Source: Clostridia bacterium (lineage in GTDB: Bacteria; Bacillota; Clostridia; Acetivibrionales; DSM-2933). From it: a DNA stretch of 61,430 bases. The stretch's first letter is position 1. Each line of letters starts with the position of its first letter. The stretch spans positions 1 through 61,430 of the forward strand of contig JAOAEJ010000029.1 of the NCBI GenBank assembly GCA_026416815.1, written 5' to 3'. The notes under the pieces were generated by a model. That model was not told the origin of the DNA. It worked only from the letters and a program-made list of their open reading frames with translations, and made no database searches. A program made the translations under genes and the position numbers. This document shows, one piece after another, positions 43,376 through 51,785 of the stretch.

Positions 43376-43609
43376 TTTTTGTGAGTTATGTACACCTATG
43401 ATGAATTCATAATACCTATATTACTCAGAAACTGAGGCAGTTACACTTAAAATAGCTTCAAATGCAAGAAGATAGCATGCTTACTGATGCTGAAAAAATA
43501 ACACCTATTACCCGAAAAAAGACTACTTTAAATTTACTACTTAATGGTATAGGATATAATTAACTATTTCTATTATATTGGGAGATTTGATTTAAGGGGG
43601 CAAGAACAA

Positions 43610-44644
43610 ATGAAAAATATAAAGGCAGCTATGGTATATACAGCTATCGTAATACTATTTGTAGCAACAACGGCAGGATGCTTTGTTTCAAATAATTCAG
43701 AGAAGGCAGGCACCGATGTACGTGGAACGGCTTCAGCCAATGAAGCTACAGCGAAAAAGATATCAGAGGATACAGCAAAGAAAAATACGGATATAATCCC
43801 CGAGGCAACAGTAGGCGTTGGCAGGGGAACGGACTATGCAAAGGTGACAAGACAAGCTATTGAGAATGCTGGAGGACTAAAAAAGATTGTAAAGAAGGGT
43901 GCTACAGTAATTATCAAGCCCAATCTTATATCATATGCACCTCCGGAATCGGGCATAGTTACCGACTATAGAGTAGTCCAGGAAATAGTCAATATGGTTA
44001 AGGAATGTGGAGCAGGTAAGATAATCATAGCAGAGGCAAGCCCGTCAGGGAATATGTTTGAACTACATGAGTACAACAAGATAGCAGGAGTTGAGCTGTT
44101 GGATATGAGTGGTTTCGATAATGAAAAGGACTGCTACCAGTTAACTGCGAAAAACAGTCTGACAGGAAAGGCTATACCCATACCAAAGGTTTATATGGAT
44201 GCAGATGTAGTAATTACTGCAGCGAAGCTAAAGACCCATAGTTATCCTGATGCTGTAGTATCCCTGGGGCTAAAAAATTCTATAGGTGTACCCCCAGGAA
44301 AGGGGACTAAGATGTATCTTCACAACATGGGGCTTAAGGAAGTTATAGTGGATCTCAATAAAATAAGAAAGCCTGACTTTGTAGTAATAGACGGAATCAT
44401 TGGGCTTGAAGGTCCTGGTCCAACTCAGGGTGACCCTGTCAAGTCAAATATCATATTTGCAGGGACGGACGTGGTAGCAACTGATACAGCTGCTCTGACC
44501 TTTATGGGATATACAGCTAGTGAAATACCTCATATAAAGCTTGCAGGGGAGAATGGTCTGGGAGTATCAGATATAAATAAAATAAAAACTATAGGCGCGG
44601 ATCTGAATGCCATAAAAATGAAGTTTAAAGGCAGCCAGAATTAA
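43610..44644 (+). CDS. DUF362 lipoprotein
   Basis: A 344-residue protein with an N-terminal signal and lipobox-like TTAGC (AIVILFVATTAGCFVSN), so probably anchored outside the membrane. The body is a DUF362 domain: TVIIKPNLISYAPP, GKIIIAEASPSG, the family motif VVITAAKLKTHSYPDAVVSL and LKNSIGVPP, VVIDGIIGLEGPGPTQGDP. It lacks the ferredoxin part often found in DUF362 proteins. First of five same-strand genes. The function of DUF362 here is unknown. ATG follows AAGGGGG. Confidence 0.82.
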   Translation: MKNIKAAMVYTAIVILFVATTAGCFVSNNSEKAGTDVRGTASANEATAKKISEDTAKKNTDIIPEATVGVGRGTDYAKVTRQAIENAGGLKKIVKKGATVIIKPNLISYAPPESGIVTDYRVVQEIVNMVKECGAGKIIIAEASPSGNMFELHEYNKIAGVELLDMSGFDNEKDCYQLTAKNSLTGKAIPIPKVYMDADVVITAAKLKTHSYPDAVVSLGLKNSIGVPPGKGTKMYLHNMGLKEVIVDLNKIRKPDFVVIDGIIGLEGPGPTQGDPVKSNIIFAGTDVVATDTAALTFMGYTASEIPHIKLAGENGLGVSDINKIKTIGADLNAIKMKFKGSQN

Positions 44645-44693
44645 GATTTAAGGTATTAATTAAGAAAAACCGTAATATAAGGGGAGAATGGGT

Positions 44694-45503
44694 ATGTCGG
44701 GAATAATAACTGATATCAGTTCCACAGTCTTGATTAATGTACTACAGATAGTTGCAGGTTGTTTATTATCAATACCTGCATATTCCCTTGCAAAAGCTTT
44801 ATCTGTGAAGCAGCAGAGAGGTTATATAACAGACATGTTTTTTATACTCGCTGCTTCCTTGCTGGGTCTTTCACTTCCATTAGGGACATATGGAATGATA
44901 CCTTTGATTGCAGTTGCTGCAGCAGCTGGCGTGAGGATTTATATTATAATGCCCGTGCTCATATCGAGTATCATATTTAATATGGCTGTTACTTTTGCCG
45001 ATAGCACTTTTGTATGGAATAAAGCTGTACTGGGACGGATGTCTTTGGCCTTTGCAGTGGGAATTCTGTCAGGAATTATATTAAAGAGTATAAAGGTAAA
45101 TGAAGATACGTTATTAAGAAGAAAAGATCTTGATAAGCTTATTGTAACATCTAAGGGTATTTCAGGGATTACCGGAACTTTGGGAGCAAGTATTAATATC
45201 ATGGGCATATATCTTCTTATAGGAGTTGTTGCTGCAACGTTATTCCAAAGATACATGTTTGTGGATGTGTTAGGAGCTGTTTATGCCAGCTCGGCAGGCG
45301 CGTCATTCGCTAAATTCCTTGTTGGTCATAACGCTACAACTAACGTATTTTTTGGGCTTGCGGTAGTTATTATTAACATATTTATGGATTTGCTTAAGTG
45401 GTCTGCACTATTTCTAATATTTAAAATTAAAGGTATAGCAGCATATATAATATACTATTCAGCATGGACGCTCATGCTGATTATGCTGTTTTTACTTGTT
45501 TAA
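44694..45503 (+). CDS. Polytopic membrane protein, permease-like (partner of DUF362)
   Basis: About 269 residues with some eight hydrophobic segments. LGLSLPLGTYGMIPLIAVAA and MPVLISSIIFNMAVTFA align with the more typical permease two genes on (SPLCMYGTVPMMASLGR and VAFMISSVLINPNLFIV), so the two are paralogues of the PF03773 (ArsP-like) permease type. Unlike that one it has lost the Cys. ATG 44694 is preferred over ATG 44688 because GGGGAG at 44681-44686 is then seven bases away. Confidence 0.7.
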   Translation: MSGIITDISSTVLINVLQIVAGCLLSIPAYSLAKALSVKQQRGYITDMFFILAASLLGLSLPLGTYGMIPLIAVAAAAGVRIYIIMPVLISSIIFNMAVTFADSTFVWNKAVLGRMSLAFAVGILSGIILKSIKVNEDTLLRRKDLDKLIVTSKGISGITGTLGASINIMGIYLLIGVVAATLFQRYMFVDVLGAVYASSAGASFAKFLVGHNATTNVFFGLAVVIINIFMDLLKWSALFLIFKIKGIAAYIIYYSAWTLMLIMLFLLV

Positions 45504-45535
45504 AAAATAAATATTATTAAGCAGGGGGCTGGAAA

Positions 45536-46639
45536 ATGAAAAACTTAAAATCAATTGTAGTCTATGGGATTATAGCTCTGCTATGTGTGGTAGCAGTGGT
45601 AACCTATATTATCCCTAAAAAATCCGGGGCGGATTCTTCAACTCAGGCGGTAAATGGGACGGCTGTATCTGCAAATGATGGCTCAGCTGTGAAGGTAAAT
45701 TCCGAAGGTATCCCGGCTGCAGTAGAGGAAAGGATGAAAAAATCTACTTTAGCGCCAATGCCAAATCCTATTGTGGGAGCAGCAAGAGGTGAGGTAAACG
45801 ACTATGCAAAAGTTACACGGGAGGCTGTTCAAAATGCCGGTGGGCTGAAAGATATTATAAAACCGGGAAGTACGGTTTTAATCAAGCCTAACATGATAAT
45901 AACCGCAGGGCCTTCGGAAGGAAAGATAACCGATTATAGGATGGTTCAGGAGCTTGCCAACATTGCAAAAGAATTAGGGGCAAAGAGAATAGTTGTTGCG
46001 GATGGGTCGCCCTGGGGGAAGCCTTTTGATAATAAAAGGACCCGCTATAAGAGCATAGCGGGTGTAGAACTTTTAGATTTTAACGATTGCCAGAAAGAAG
46101 ATTGCTATTACCTTAAAGCACCAAATGGTGTAACCGATGCCTCCTTCTACATACCTAAGATTTATATGGATGCTGACGTTGTAATAAGTGCTGCAAAACT
46201 AAAGACACATTTTGAAGCTATAGTAACACTGAGTCTTAAAAATGTCTTTGGGGTACCGCCATTAACACTTGCCGGATCTTCGGGAGCTATAGGTACTGGG
46301 AAGGGGCAATTACACGATCTGGGTATAGAAAACTCCATTGTAGATTTGAATAAGATAAGAAAGCCCGATTTCGCTATAATAGATGGTATTATCGGAGGAG
46401 ATGGCAATATGCCCATAAGTGGTTCACCGGTAGACTCAAAGATAATTTTTGCGGGGATAGACCCTGTGGCAGTGGACACTGTAGGGTTGAATTTTATGGG
46501 ATTTACAGTTGATGATATACCCCATGTCAAGCTTGCTGGTGAGAAGGGTCTTGGAATAAATGATTTTACAAAGATAAAAGTTGTTGGTGCCGATATAAAT
46601 AAGATAAAGATGAGCTTTACGAGAGCATTTTCCTATTAA
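45536..46639 (+). CDS. Membrane-anchored DUF362 protein
   Basis: A 367-residue DUF362 protein with one N-terminal transmembrane anchor (IVVYGIIALLCVVAVVTYII) and no lipobox. The domain motifs repeat those of the first gene: TVLIKPNMIITAGPSEG, RIVVADGSPWGKPF, VVISAAKLKTHFEAIVTLSL, LKNVFGVPP and AIIDGIIGGDGNMP. So two exported DUF362 proteins with about the same layout stand in one operon. ATG follows AGGGGGCTGG. Confidence 0.82.
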   Translation: MKNLKSIVVYGIIALLCVVAVVTYIIPKKSGADSSTQAVNGTAVSANDGSAVKVNSEGIPAAVEERMKKSTLAPMPNPIVGAARGEVNDYAKVTREAVQNAGGLKDIIKPGSTVLIKPNMIITAGPSEGKITDYRMVQELANIAKELGAKRIVVADGSPWGKPFDNKRTRYKSIAGVELLDFNDCQKEDCYYLKAPNGVTDASFYIPKIYMDADVVISAAKLKTHFEAIVTLSLKNVFGVPPLTLAGSSGAIGTGKGQLHDLGIENSIVDLNKIRKPDFAIIDGIIGGDGNMPISGSPVDSKIIFAGIDPVAVDTVGLNFMGFTVDDIPHVKLAGEKGLGINDFTKIKVVGADINKIKMSFTRAFSY

Positions 46640-46670
46640 TAGAATATGTATTGTAAAGTAGGGGTTAGCC

Positions 46671-47582
46671 ATGTCGATTTTAAATGAAATAGTATATATA
46701 ATTTCACTGGTTGTATACCAATTCAAGCTTATATTCGGTTACTGGGCTATCGGAATTTTAGCCGGTGTGGCTATTTCGGTTTTTGCCGGGAAAAAAGTTG
46801 AGCCTTTTGTACTTGGTGTTGCAACAATCAAACCTGCTTTTCTGACGATAGTTTTTGCGGCAATATTGGGAGCAGCCTCACCGTTGTGTATGTACGGCAC
46901 TGTACCGATGATGGCCTCCTTAGGCAGGAAGGGGTTGCCCCATCATTTGCTTGTGGCTTTTATGATTAGCTCTGTATTGATAAATCCAAATCTATTCATA
47001 GTGAGCCTTGCTTTAGGAATGCCAATGGCTTTGTTAAGGCTTTTTATGTGTATTGCAGCAGGAGTATTGGCGGGAGTATTGGCAAAGAGATATTTTAAGG
47101 GTAAGCCAATCTTTAATTTCAGTGGTTTTGAAGAGAAGGAAGCTTCGTGCAGCTACGAGGCTCCCCCATTGAAGCGGTTCTTAAAAAGCTTAAACAGGAC
47201 TATAGTAAAAACAGGGCCATACTTTCTGGCAGGACTTACGCTCACAGCATTATTTGACCGGTTTTTTCCGAAGGAATGGCTGTATATGCTTTTTGGTAGC
47301 AATAATGGGTTCGGTGTGTTGCTGGCTGCTTCCCTTGGTGTCCCACTTTACCTCTGTGGAGGGGGGACGGTACCTTTAATCAAGGCATGGTTGTACGCCG
47401 GTATGAGTCCGGGCTCGGCTATAGCATTTATGGCTGCTGGGGCCTCAACAAAAATAAATAATTTGAGCGCAGTAAAAATGATTTTCGGAGCGAAAAAATT
47501 TTCGCTGTATATAGCTTACAATCTGGTATTTGCTGCAGTAACAGGGCTTGCAATTGATTTGATTTACTCAATAATAAAGTAA
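46671..47582 (+). CDS. Permease of the PF03773 (ArsP-like) type
   Basis: A 303-residue protein with about eight membrane spans in two similar halves: SPLCMYGTVPMMASLGRKGL in the first and YLCGGGTVPLIKAWLYAGMS in the second, followed by AIAFMAAGASTKINNLSAVK. This G-T-V-P repeat with a preceding Cys is the pattern of PF03773 permeases, some of which export arsenicals. The substrate is unknown here; gene context speaks for a co-function with DUF362. A hydrophilic loop at about 145-170 is cytoplasmic. Confidence 0.78.
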   Translation: MSILNEIVYIISLVVYQFKLIFGYWAIGILAGVAISVFAGKKVEPFVLGVATIKPAFLTIVFAAILGAASPLCMYGTVPMMASLGRKGLPHHLLVAFMISSVLINPNLFIVSLALGMPMALLRLFMCIAAGVLAGVLAKRYFKGKPIFNFSGFEEKEASCSYEAPPLKRFLKSLNRTIVKTGPYFLAGLTLTALFDRFFPKEWLYMLFGSNNGFGVLLAASLGVPLYLCGGGTVPLIKAWLYAGMSPGSAIAFMAAGASTKINNLSAVKMIFGAKKFSLYIAYNLVFAAVTGLAIDLIYSIIK

Positions 47583-47640
47583 GAGATATGTAAGATAAAT
47601 AAGCGGGCGTATATCAACTTAGAAAAGGGGCGGCTTGGAA

Positions 47641-48795
47641 ATGAGCAGGGTTTCGATTGTTAAGTGTAGTAATTATGAAGTAGGCAGGGTTAAAGAGGCC
47701 ATAAAAAAATCCATAGACCATCTGGGTGGGATGTCAGCCTTTGTAAAGCCCGGTGAAAAGGTTTTACTCAAAGTTAACCTTCTTATGAAAAGGAAGCCGG
47801 AAAAGGTGACTACGACCCACCCCTCTCTGGCTCAAGCTCTCGCGGAGCTGGTAATTGAGGCAGGTGGGAAGCCCATTATAGGAGACAGCCCCGGAGGCCA
47901 TTACTTTTATAACAAAAAGGTGCTTGAGGGTGTATATGAAACGTGCGGTATGAAGGAGGCTGCCGAAAAAAGCGGAGCAGAACTTAACTACAATACTGAA
48001 ATGATAGATGTTCCATATCCTGAGGGGAAGATAACCAAAACAATAAAGACCATCAAACCGGTGCTTGAGGCGGATAAGATTATCAATATACCTAAAATAA
48101 AGACTCATATGATGACTGTCTACAGCGGGGCAGTAAAAAACCTTTTCGGTATCATACCGGGCGGAAACAAGATGGATTATCATCTCAGGTTTGAGGACGT
48201 GAGGGACTTTGCCGACTTGCTTATTGATATATGCTCCTTTGCTAAGCCCACACTTACGGTAATGGACGCGGTTATAGGAATGGAGGGCTATGGACCCACC
48301 TCGGGAAATCCGAAAAAGGTAGGGTTGATTATGGCAAGTGCCGACCCATTCGCCCTGGATGTAGCCGCAACAAATATAATTGGACTACAGCCCGAACAGG
48401 TTCCTACTATTAAAAAGTCTATAGAAAGAGGACTTTGTACAGGGGATGTAAAGGATATAGATATACTGGGTGAAACTTTGGAGCGTGTAGCTGTAAAGGA
48501 CTTTAAAAAGCCTACAGTTAAGGTGGCGCTCAATTTTTACAACAATGCTCTCCCCAAGCCGATAGTCAAGGCAATAAACAGAATGATTAAGCCCAAACCC
48601 CGCTTTAAATACGATACATGCAAGAGCTGTGCTGTATGTGCAAAAAGCTGCCCACCAAAGGCGATAGAGATGAAAAATGGGAAGCCTGTATTGGACTTGA
48701 ATAAATGTATAAGGTGTTTCTGCTGCCACGAGTTGTGTCATTTTGAGGCGATTGATATAAAGCGAGCATGGTATGCTAAGTGGATACTAAGGTAG
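47641..48795 (+). CDS. DUF362 protein with C-terminal 2[4Fe-4S] ferredoxin domain
   Basis: A cytoplasmic protein of 384 residues. DUF362 motifs: KVLLKVNLLMKRKPEKVTTT, KPIIGDSPGGHYF, IINIPKIKTHMMTVYSGAVK, NLFGIIPG and MDAVIGMEGYGPTSGNP. The C-terminus holds two ferredoxin clusters: CKSCAVCAKSCPPKAIEM and CIRCFCCHELCHFEAIDI. ATG 47641 has AAAAGGGGCGG eight bases upstream; a TTG at 47635 is in frame but too close. It is the last gene of the operon and the only one with redox centres, so it may supply electrons or clusters to a process whose other parts are outside. Confidence 0.85.
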   Translation: MSRVSIVKCSNYEVGRVKEAIKKSIDHLGGMSAFVKPGEKVLLKVNLLMKRKPEKVTTTHPSLAQALAELVIEAGGKPIIGDSPGGHYFYNKKVLEGVYETCGMKEAAEKSGAELNYNTEMIDVPYPEGKITKTIKTIKPVLEADKIINIPKIKTHMMTVYSGAVKNLFGIIPGGNKMDYHLRFEDVRDFADLLIDICSFAKPTLTVMDAVIGMEGYGPTSGNPKKVGLIMASADPFALDVAATNIIGLQPEQVPTIKKSIERGLCTGDVKDIDILGETLERVAVKDFKKPTVKVALNFYNNALPKPIVKAINRMIKPKPRFKYDTCKSCAVCAKSCPPKAIEMKNGKPVLDLNKCIRCFCCHELCHFEAIDIKRAWYAKWILR

Positions 48796-48832
48796 TTGCT
48801 AAAAAAACTGTAATTTACCAAGCCAAACATCA

Positions 48833-48861
48833 TTGACAAGAGAGAATATCTAATGTAAAAT
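48833..48861 (+). promoter_or_regulatory. Promoter of tRNA-Ser(GGA)
   Basis: TTGACA at 48833-48838 and TAAAAT at 48856-48861 with a 17-base spacer, about 68 bases upstream of the mature tRNA. Confidence 0.65.
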
Positions 48862-48929
48862 ATAAAAGCGGTTGAGGCAATCGACCAAATAAAAGTTAAT
48901 AAGTCCGGTTAACTACTGGACATAATTGT

Positions 48930-49020
48930 GGAGAGATGGCTGAGCTGGTCTAAGGCGCACGACTGGAAATCGTGTGAGGTTTAACCGCCTCCGAGAGTTC
49001 GAATCTCTCTCTCTCCGCCA
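48930..49020 (+). tRNA. tRNA-Ser (anticodon GGA)
   Basis: 91 bases with a long variable arm and encoded CCA. GGAGAGA pairs with TCTCTCC. The anticodon stem CACGA/TCGTG encloses CTGGAAA, anticodon GGA, reading TCC/TCT. Body closely similar to the tRNA-Ser(CGA) at 34401. Confidence 0.95.
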
Positions 49021-49024
49021 AACT

Positions 49025-49058
49025 AAAGGGTTTCATGATATATAGTGAAGCTCTTTTT
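49025..49058 (+). terminator. Terminator of tRNA-Ser(GGA)
   Basis: AAAGGGTTTCA at 49025-49035 pairs with TGAAGCTCTTT (two G-U pairs), followed by TTG TTTTG. Confidence 0.7.
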
Positions 49059-49243
49059 GTTTTGAGCAAAGCATGTTTTTTAGCATAGGAAAATATTAAA
49101 AAAAATCAGTAGTAGAAATGAGTGTATAATAAAATTTTTATAGTATACTATTTGTAATGCAAAAACTGTAGAAGTTATTAGGGGCAAAAGACAGTAAAAA
49201 ATAGATAGTTATAACTAACTGAATAGGTGAAAATTTTATAGAT

Positions 49244-49330
49244 ATGTTTCAATGCCCTCATTGTGAAAAGAAGACTATTCCGTTATGGAAGAAGATGATT
49301 CTTGACCCGAGATATAAATTTAAGAAATAA
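49244..49330 (+). pseudogene. Truncated zinc-ribbon protein
   Basis: ATG at 49244 opens 28 codons, MFQCPHCEKKTIPLWKKMIL then DPRYKFKK and a stop. This is the first half of a common small two-CxxC zinc-ribbon protein (CPxCxKKTIxLWKK); the second CxxC half is missing. A weak AGGTGA site lies upstream. Most likely a remnant. Confidence 0.45.
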
Positions 49331-49340
49331 CTAGTGAGTA

Positions 49341-49372
49341 TATTAAAGCCCCTGCTTTAGGGGGCTTTAATA
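49341..49372. terminator. Bidirectional terminator
   Basis: TATTAAAGCCCC at 49341-49352 pairs with GGGGCTTTAATA at 49361-49372. On the minus strand it lies 17 bases after the SulP stop. Confidence 0.85.
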
Positions 49373-49388
49373 TACTGTTAGAATTTGT

Positions 49389-51086
49389 CTACACCTTAAC
49401 AGGCGCCTTTTTCCCTGCATATCTCTTCTTAATAAAACTAATTTCATCTGCCTCCCGTAATGCCTTGTCTAAATCATCAAAGAACCTATCAGAGCCTAGC
49501 TCATCATAAAACCCTTTATTAATCATCACATTCAAAGGCTGCTTTTTTACTTCTGCAAACAAAACTATTTTCTTACTCTTCTTACATCGGTTATAGACAT
49601 TCTTTAACGCTTGAAAACCACTGGCATCCATAACAGGAACATTCCTCATACGGATAATCAGTATATCTATGTCCTTATGTATTTCGTTCATCACGTCTAA
49701 AAAATTATTAATTGAGCCAAAGAAAAGAGGACCATTAATCTCATAGACCATTACCCTGTCATTTCCACTATCTATAGAGCTTTCTATATAATCATTATCA
49801 TTTTCCTCCAGCTTTGTATTAACAGAATACACCTCAATGTTGTCCGACATTTTCTTAATAAATAAGAACATAGCCAGCACCATACCGACCTCAATGGCAA
49901 CTACCAAATCAAACAGCACGGTGAAAGAAAACGTTATTAACAAAACCGAGACATCGCTCTTTGGAGACTTAAGCAGCTCCTTAAATTCACGCCATTCGCT
50001 CATATTATACGACACTACCACTAATATAGCGGCTAGTGTTACCATCGGGATAAGCGTAGCATACTTCATAAAAATCAGCATAATAAGCAGAAGAGTCAAG
50101 GCATGTACCACTCCGGCAACGGGTGTACGCCCCCCGTTTTTAACATTGGCAGCAGTTCGGGCAATTGCTCCTGTTGCTGGGATACCACCGAAAACAGCCG
50201 AGGCGATATTAGCCGTTCCTTGAGCGATCAATTCCATATTAGAGTTGTGTTTCTTTCCGATCATTCCATCAGCCACGACAGCCGAAAGCAGAGATTCTAT
50301 TCCTGCCAGCAGTGCTATAGTAATTGCTGGATGAAGTAGGTTGGTAATGTCTGTAAGGTCAAGACCGCTAAAGTTGGGAAGGGAAAAATGGTATGATATA
50401 CTACCGAACTTTGAGCCGATAGTTTCTACAGGGAGCTTAAATACGCTGACAGCTATAGTAGTAAATATCAGAGCTATCAAAGAACCGGGAATAGTCTTAT
50501 TAAATTTTGGCCAAAAAACTATAATTAAGATAGAGACAATACCCAAGGCAAGAGCGTAAAGGTTCACCGTTGAGATGTGGGTAATATAGCTTTTCCATTT
50601 CATGATAAATTCAGAGGGAACTTCTTTTATATTTAACCCAAAAAGGTCTTTAATCTGTGTTGAGAGAAGGACTACAGCAATCCCGCTTGTAAAACCCGTT
50701 ACAATAGGGTAGGGGACATACTTTATCAGACTTCCTAGCTTTAGAAAACCAAAGACAATCAATATAAGACCTGCTAAAATAGTTGAAATAATCAGGCCTT
50801 CAATTCCATACTTTTGAATAATCCCGTAAACAATTACTACAAACGCTCCTGTCGGACCACCGATTTGGACACGGCTTCCGCCTAAAAATGAAATAAAAAA
50901 GCCCCCAACAATAGCAGTAATAAGGCCTTTATCAGGAGACACTCCCGACGAAATACCAAGTGCAATAGATAAGGGTAAGGCAATAATAGCGACAATAATA
51001 CCCGCTATAATATCATTAAGTAATTGCTTGGATGTCAATTCTGTTTTGCGGTGTTTTATAATGGAGAAAAGCTTTGGCTTTAGCAA
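49389..51086 (-). CDS. SulP-family anion transporter with STAS domain
   Basis: A 565-residue SLC26/SulP transporter. The N-terminal part has about 12-14 membrane segments (LLNDIIAGIIVAIIALPLSI, GGPTGAFVVIVYGI, VPYPIVTGFTSGIAVVLLST). The C-terminal 120 residues are a cytoplasmic STAS domain (VMVYEINGPLFFGSINNF, then IIRMRNVPVMDASGFQAL with the Asp-Ala-Ser-Gly loop). It probably moves sulfate, bicarbonate or another anion; sequence alone does not decide. Start is TTG at 51086, eight bases after GGGGG. It follows a TetR gene by 17 bp in the same operon. Confidence 0.9.
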   Translation of the reverse strand: MLKPKLFSIIKHRKTELTSKQLLNDIIAGIIVAIIALPLSIALGISSGVSPDKGLITAIVGGFFISFLGGSRVQIGGPTGAFVVIVYGIIQKYGIEGLIISTILAGLILIVFGFLKLGSLIKYVPYPIVTGFTSGIAVVLLSTQIKDLFGLNIKEVPSEFIMKWKSYITHISTVNLYALALGIVSILIIVFWPKFNKTIPGSLIALIFTTIAVSVFKLPVETIGSKFGSISYHFSLPNFSGLDLTDITNLLHPAITIALLAGIESLLSAVVADGMIGKKHNSNMELIAQGTANIASAVFGGIPATGAIARTAANVKNGGRTPVAGVVHALTLLLIMLIFMKYATLIPMVTLAAILVVVSYNMSEWREFKELLKSPKSDVSVLLITFSFTVLFDLVVAIEVGMVLAMFLFIKKMSDNIEVYSVNTKLEENDNDYIESSIDSGNDRVMVYEINGPLFFGSINNFLDVMNEIHKDIDILIIRMRNVPVMDASGFQALKNVYNRCKKSKKIVLFAEVKKQPLNVMINKGFYDELGSDRFFDDLDKALREADEISFIKKRYAGKKAPVKV

Positions 51087-51103
51087 GAATAATACCCCCT
51101 AGT

Positions 51104-51688
51104 TTATTCATGTGTTAATCCGCAATAAAAATTTTCCCATACAATCGAATAATCTTTTTCTATATTCTCTAGGTTATAAATCAGCATACTGGATAAACTG
51201 CCATGTATTAACGAAAAAAACGATAAAACAATTGACTCAGCAGGCTGGTTTTTGAGTATTTGATTTTCAATCCCGAATGAAACCAACTCTTTTATGCCCT
51301 TGTAGCGTTCTTCCGATAGGGTGTGTATCTTACTGATAAGAGTCGGACAAAAACCGCTAGGTGGAAATAAAAGAAGCCTTTTCCAAAATAACAGGCGCTC
51401 TTTTGAATTATAATACCCTAGGATTTTAAAGAAAATTTCCTTCAGTTGGTTATGTAAGGTTAACTTATCAGCAGTAACCCTATCTAAATAGCCTTCTATT
51501 TCAAAAAAATATGTATTAATTTCTTTTTCAATAACTTCATACAAAAGCGACTCTTTGCTATCAAAATGTGCATAAATAGACGCTTTTCTTATATTAACCT
51601 CTTTTGCTATTTCACTCATGGAAAACTCGTTTCCTTTAACTGCAAATAAGTTAAACGCTGACTCCATTATCTTCTTTCTAGTTTCCAA
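51104..51688 (-). CDS. TetR-family repressor
   Basis: A 194-residue regulator. The N-terminal HTH reads KKIMESAFNLFAVKGNEFSM, SEIAKEVNIRKASIYAHFDS and KESLLYEVIEKE, typical of TetR. The C-terminal ligand domain is helical and unclassified. It precedes the SulP transporter and has a palindromic operator just upstream of its start, so it most likely represses itself and the transporter until an unknown ligand binds. Confidence 0.9.
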   Translation of the reverse strand: METRKKIMESAFNLFAVKGNEFSMSEIAKEVNIRKASIYAHFDSKESLLYEVIEKEINTYFFEIEGYLDRVTADKLTLHNQLKEIFFKILGYYNSKERLLFWKRLLLFPPSGFCPTLISKIHTLSEERYKGIKELVSFGIENQILKNQPAESIVLSFFSLIHGSLSSMLIYNLENIEKDYSIVWENFYCGLTHE

Positions 51689-51712
51689 TACTTATTCACC
51701 CCCCACTATATG

Positions 51713-51732
51713 ACTACCTAACGTTCGGTAGT
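51713..51732. promoter_or_regulatory. TetR operator of the tetR-sulP operon
   Basis: ACTACCTAACGTTCGGTAGT is a nearly perfect 20-bp palindrome (ACTACC-[T/C]-AACGTT-[C/A]-GGTAGT type, centre AACGTT). It lies 25 bases upstream of the tetR start, overlapping the likely promoter. The TACCGAACGTTCGGTA-type core is common in TetR operators. Confidence 0.75.
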
Positions 51733-51785
51733 TTTATTTTATAACTAGCGGTATGAAAAGTCAACATAACTTTATAGACGGTATT

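Larger units (their letters stand above)
42973..43609. other. Long intergenic region upstream of the DUF362 operon
   Basis: 637 bp with no ordinary gene. It contains a 21-codon ORF with a strong ribosome site, a cluster of DnaA-box-like nonamers (both listed), and, at the 3' end, TATAAT at 43555-43560 as the probable -10 of the DUF362 operon. TAAACTATC near 43073-43103 forms a weak inverted repeat with GATAGTTTA. Confidence 0.5.
49021..49388. other. Intergenic region after tRNA-Ser(GGA)
   Basis: About 370 bp. It contains a tRNA terminator, a 28-codon zinc-ribbon remnant and a terminator shared with the SulP gene (all listed). The rest is AT-rich with nothing recognised. Confidence 0.4.
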
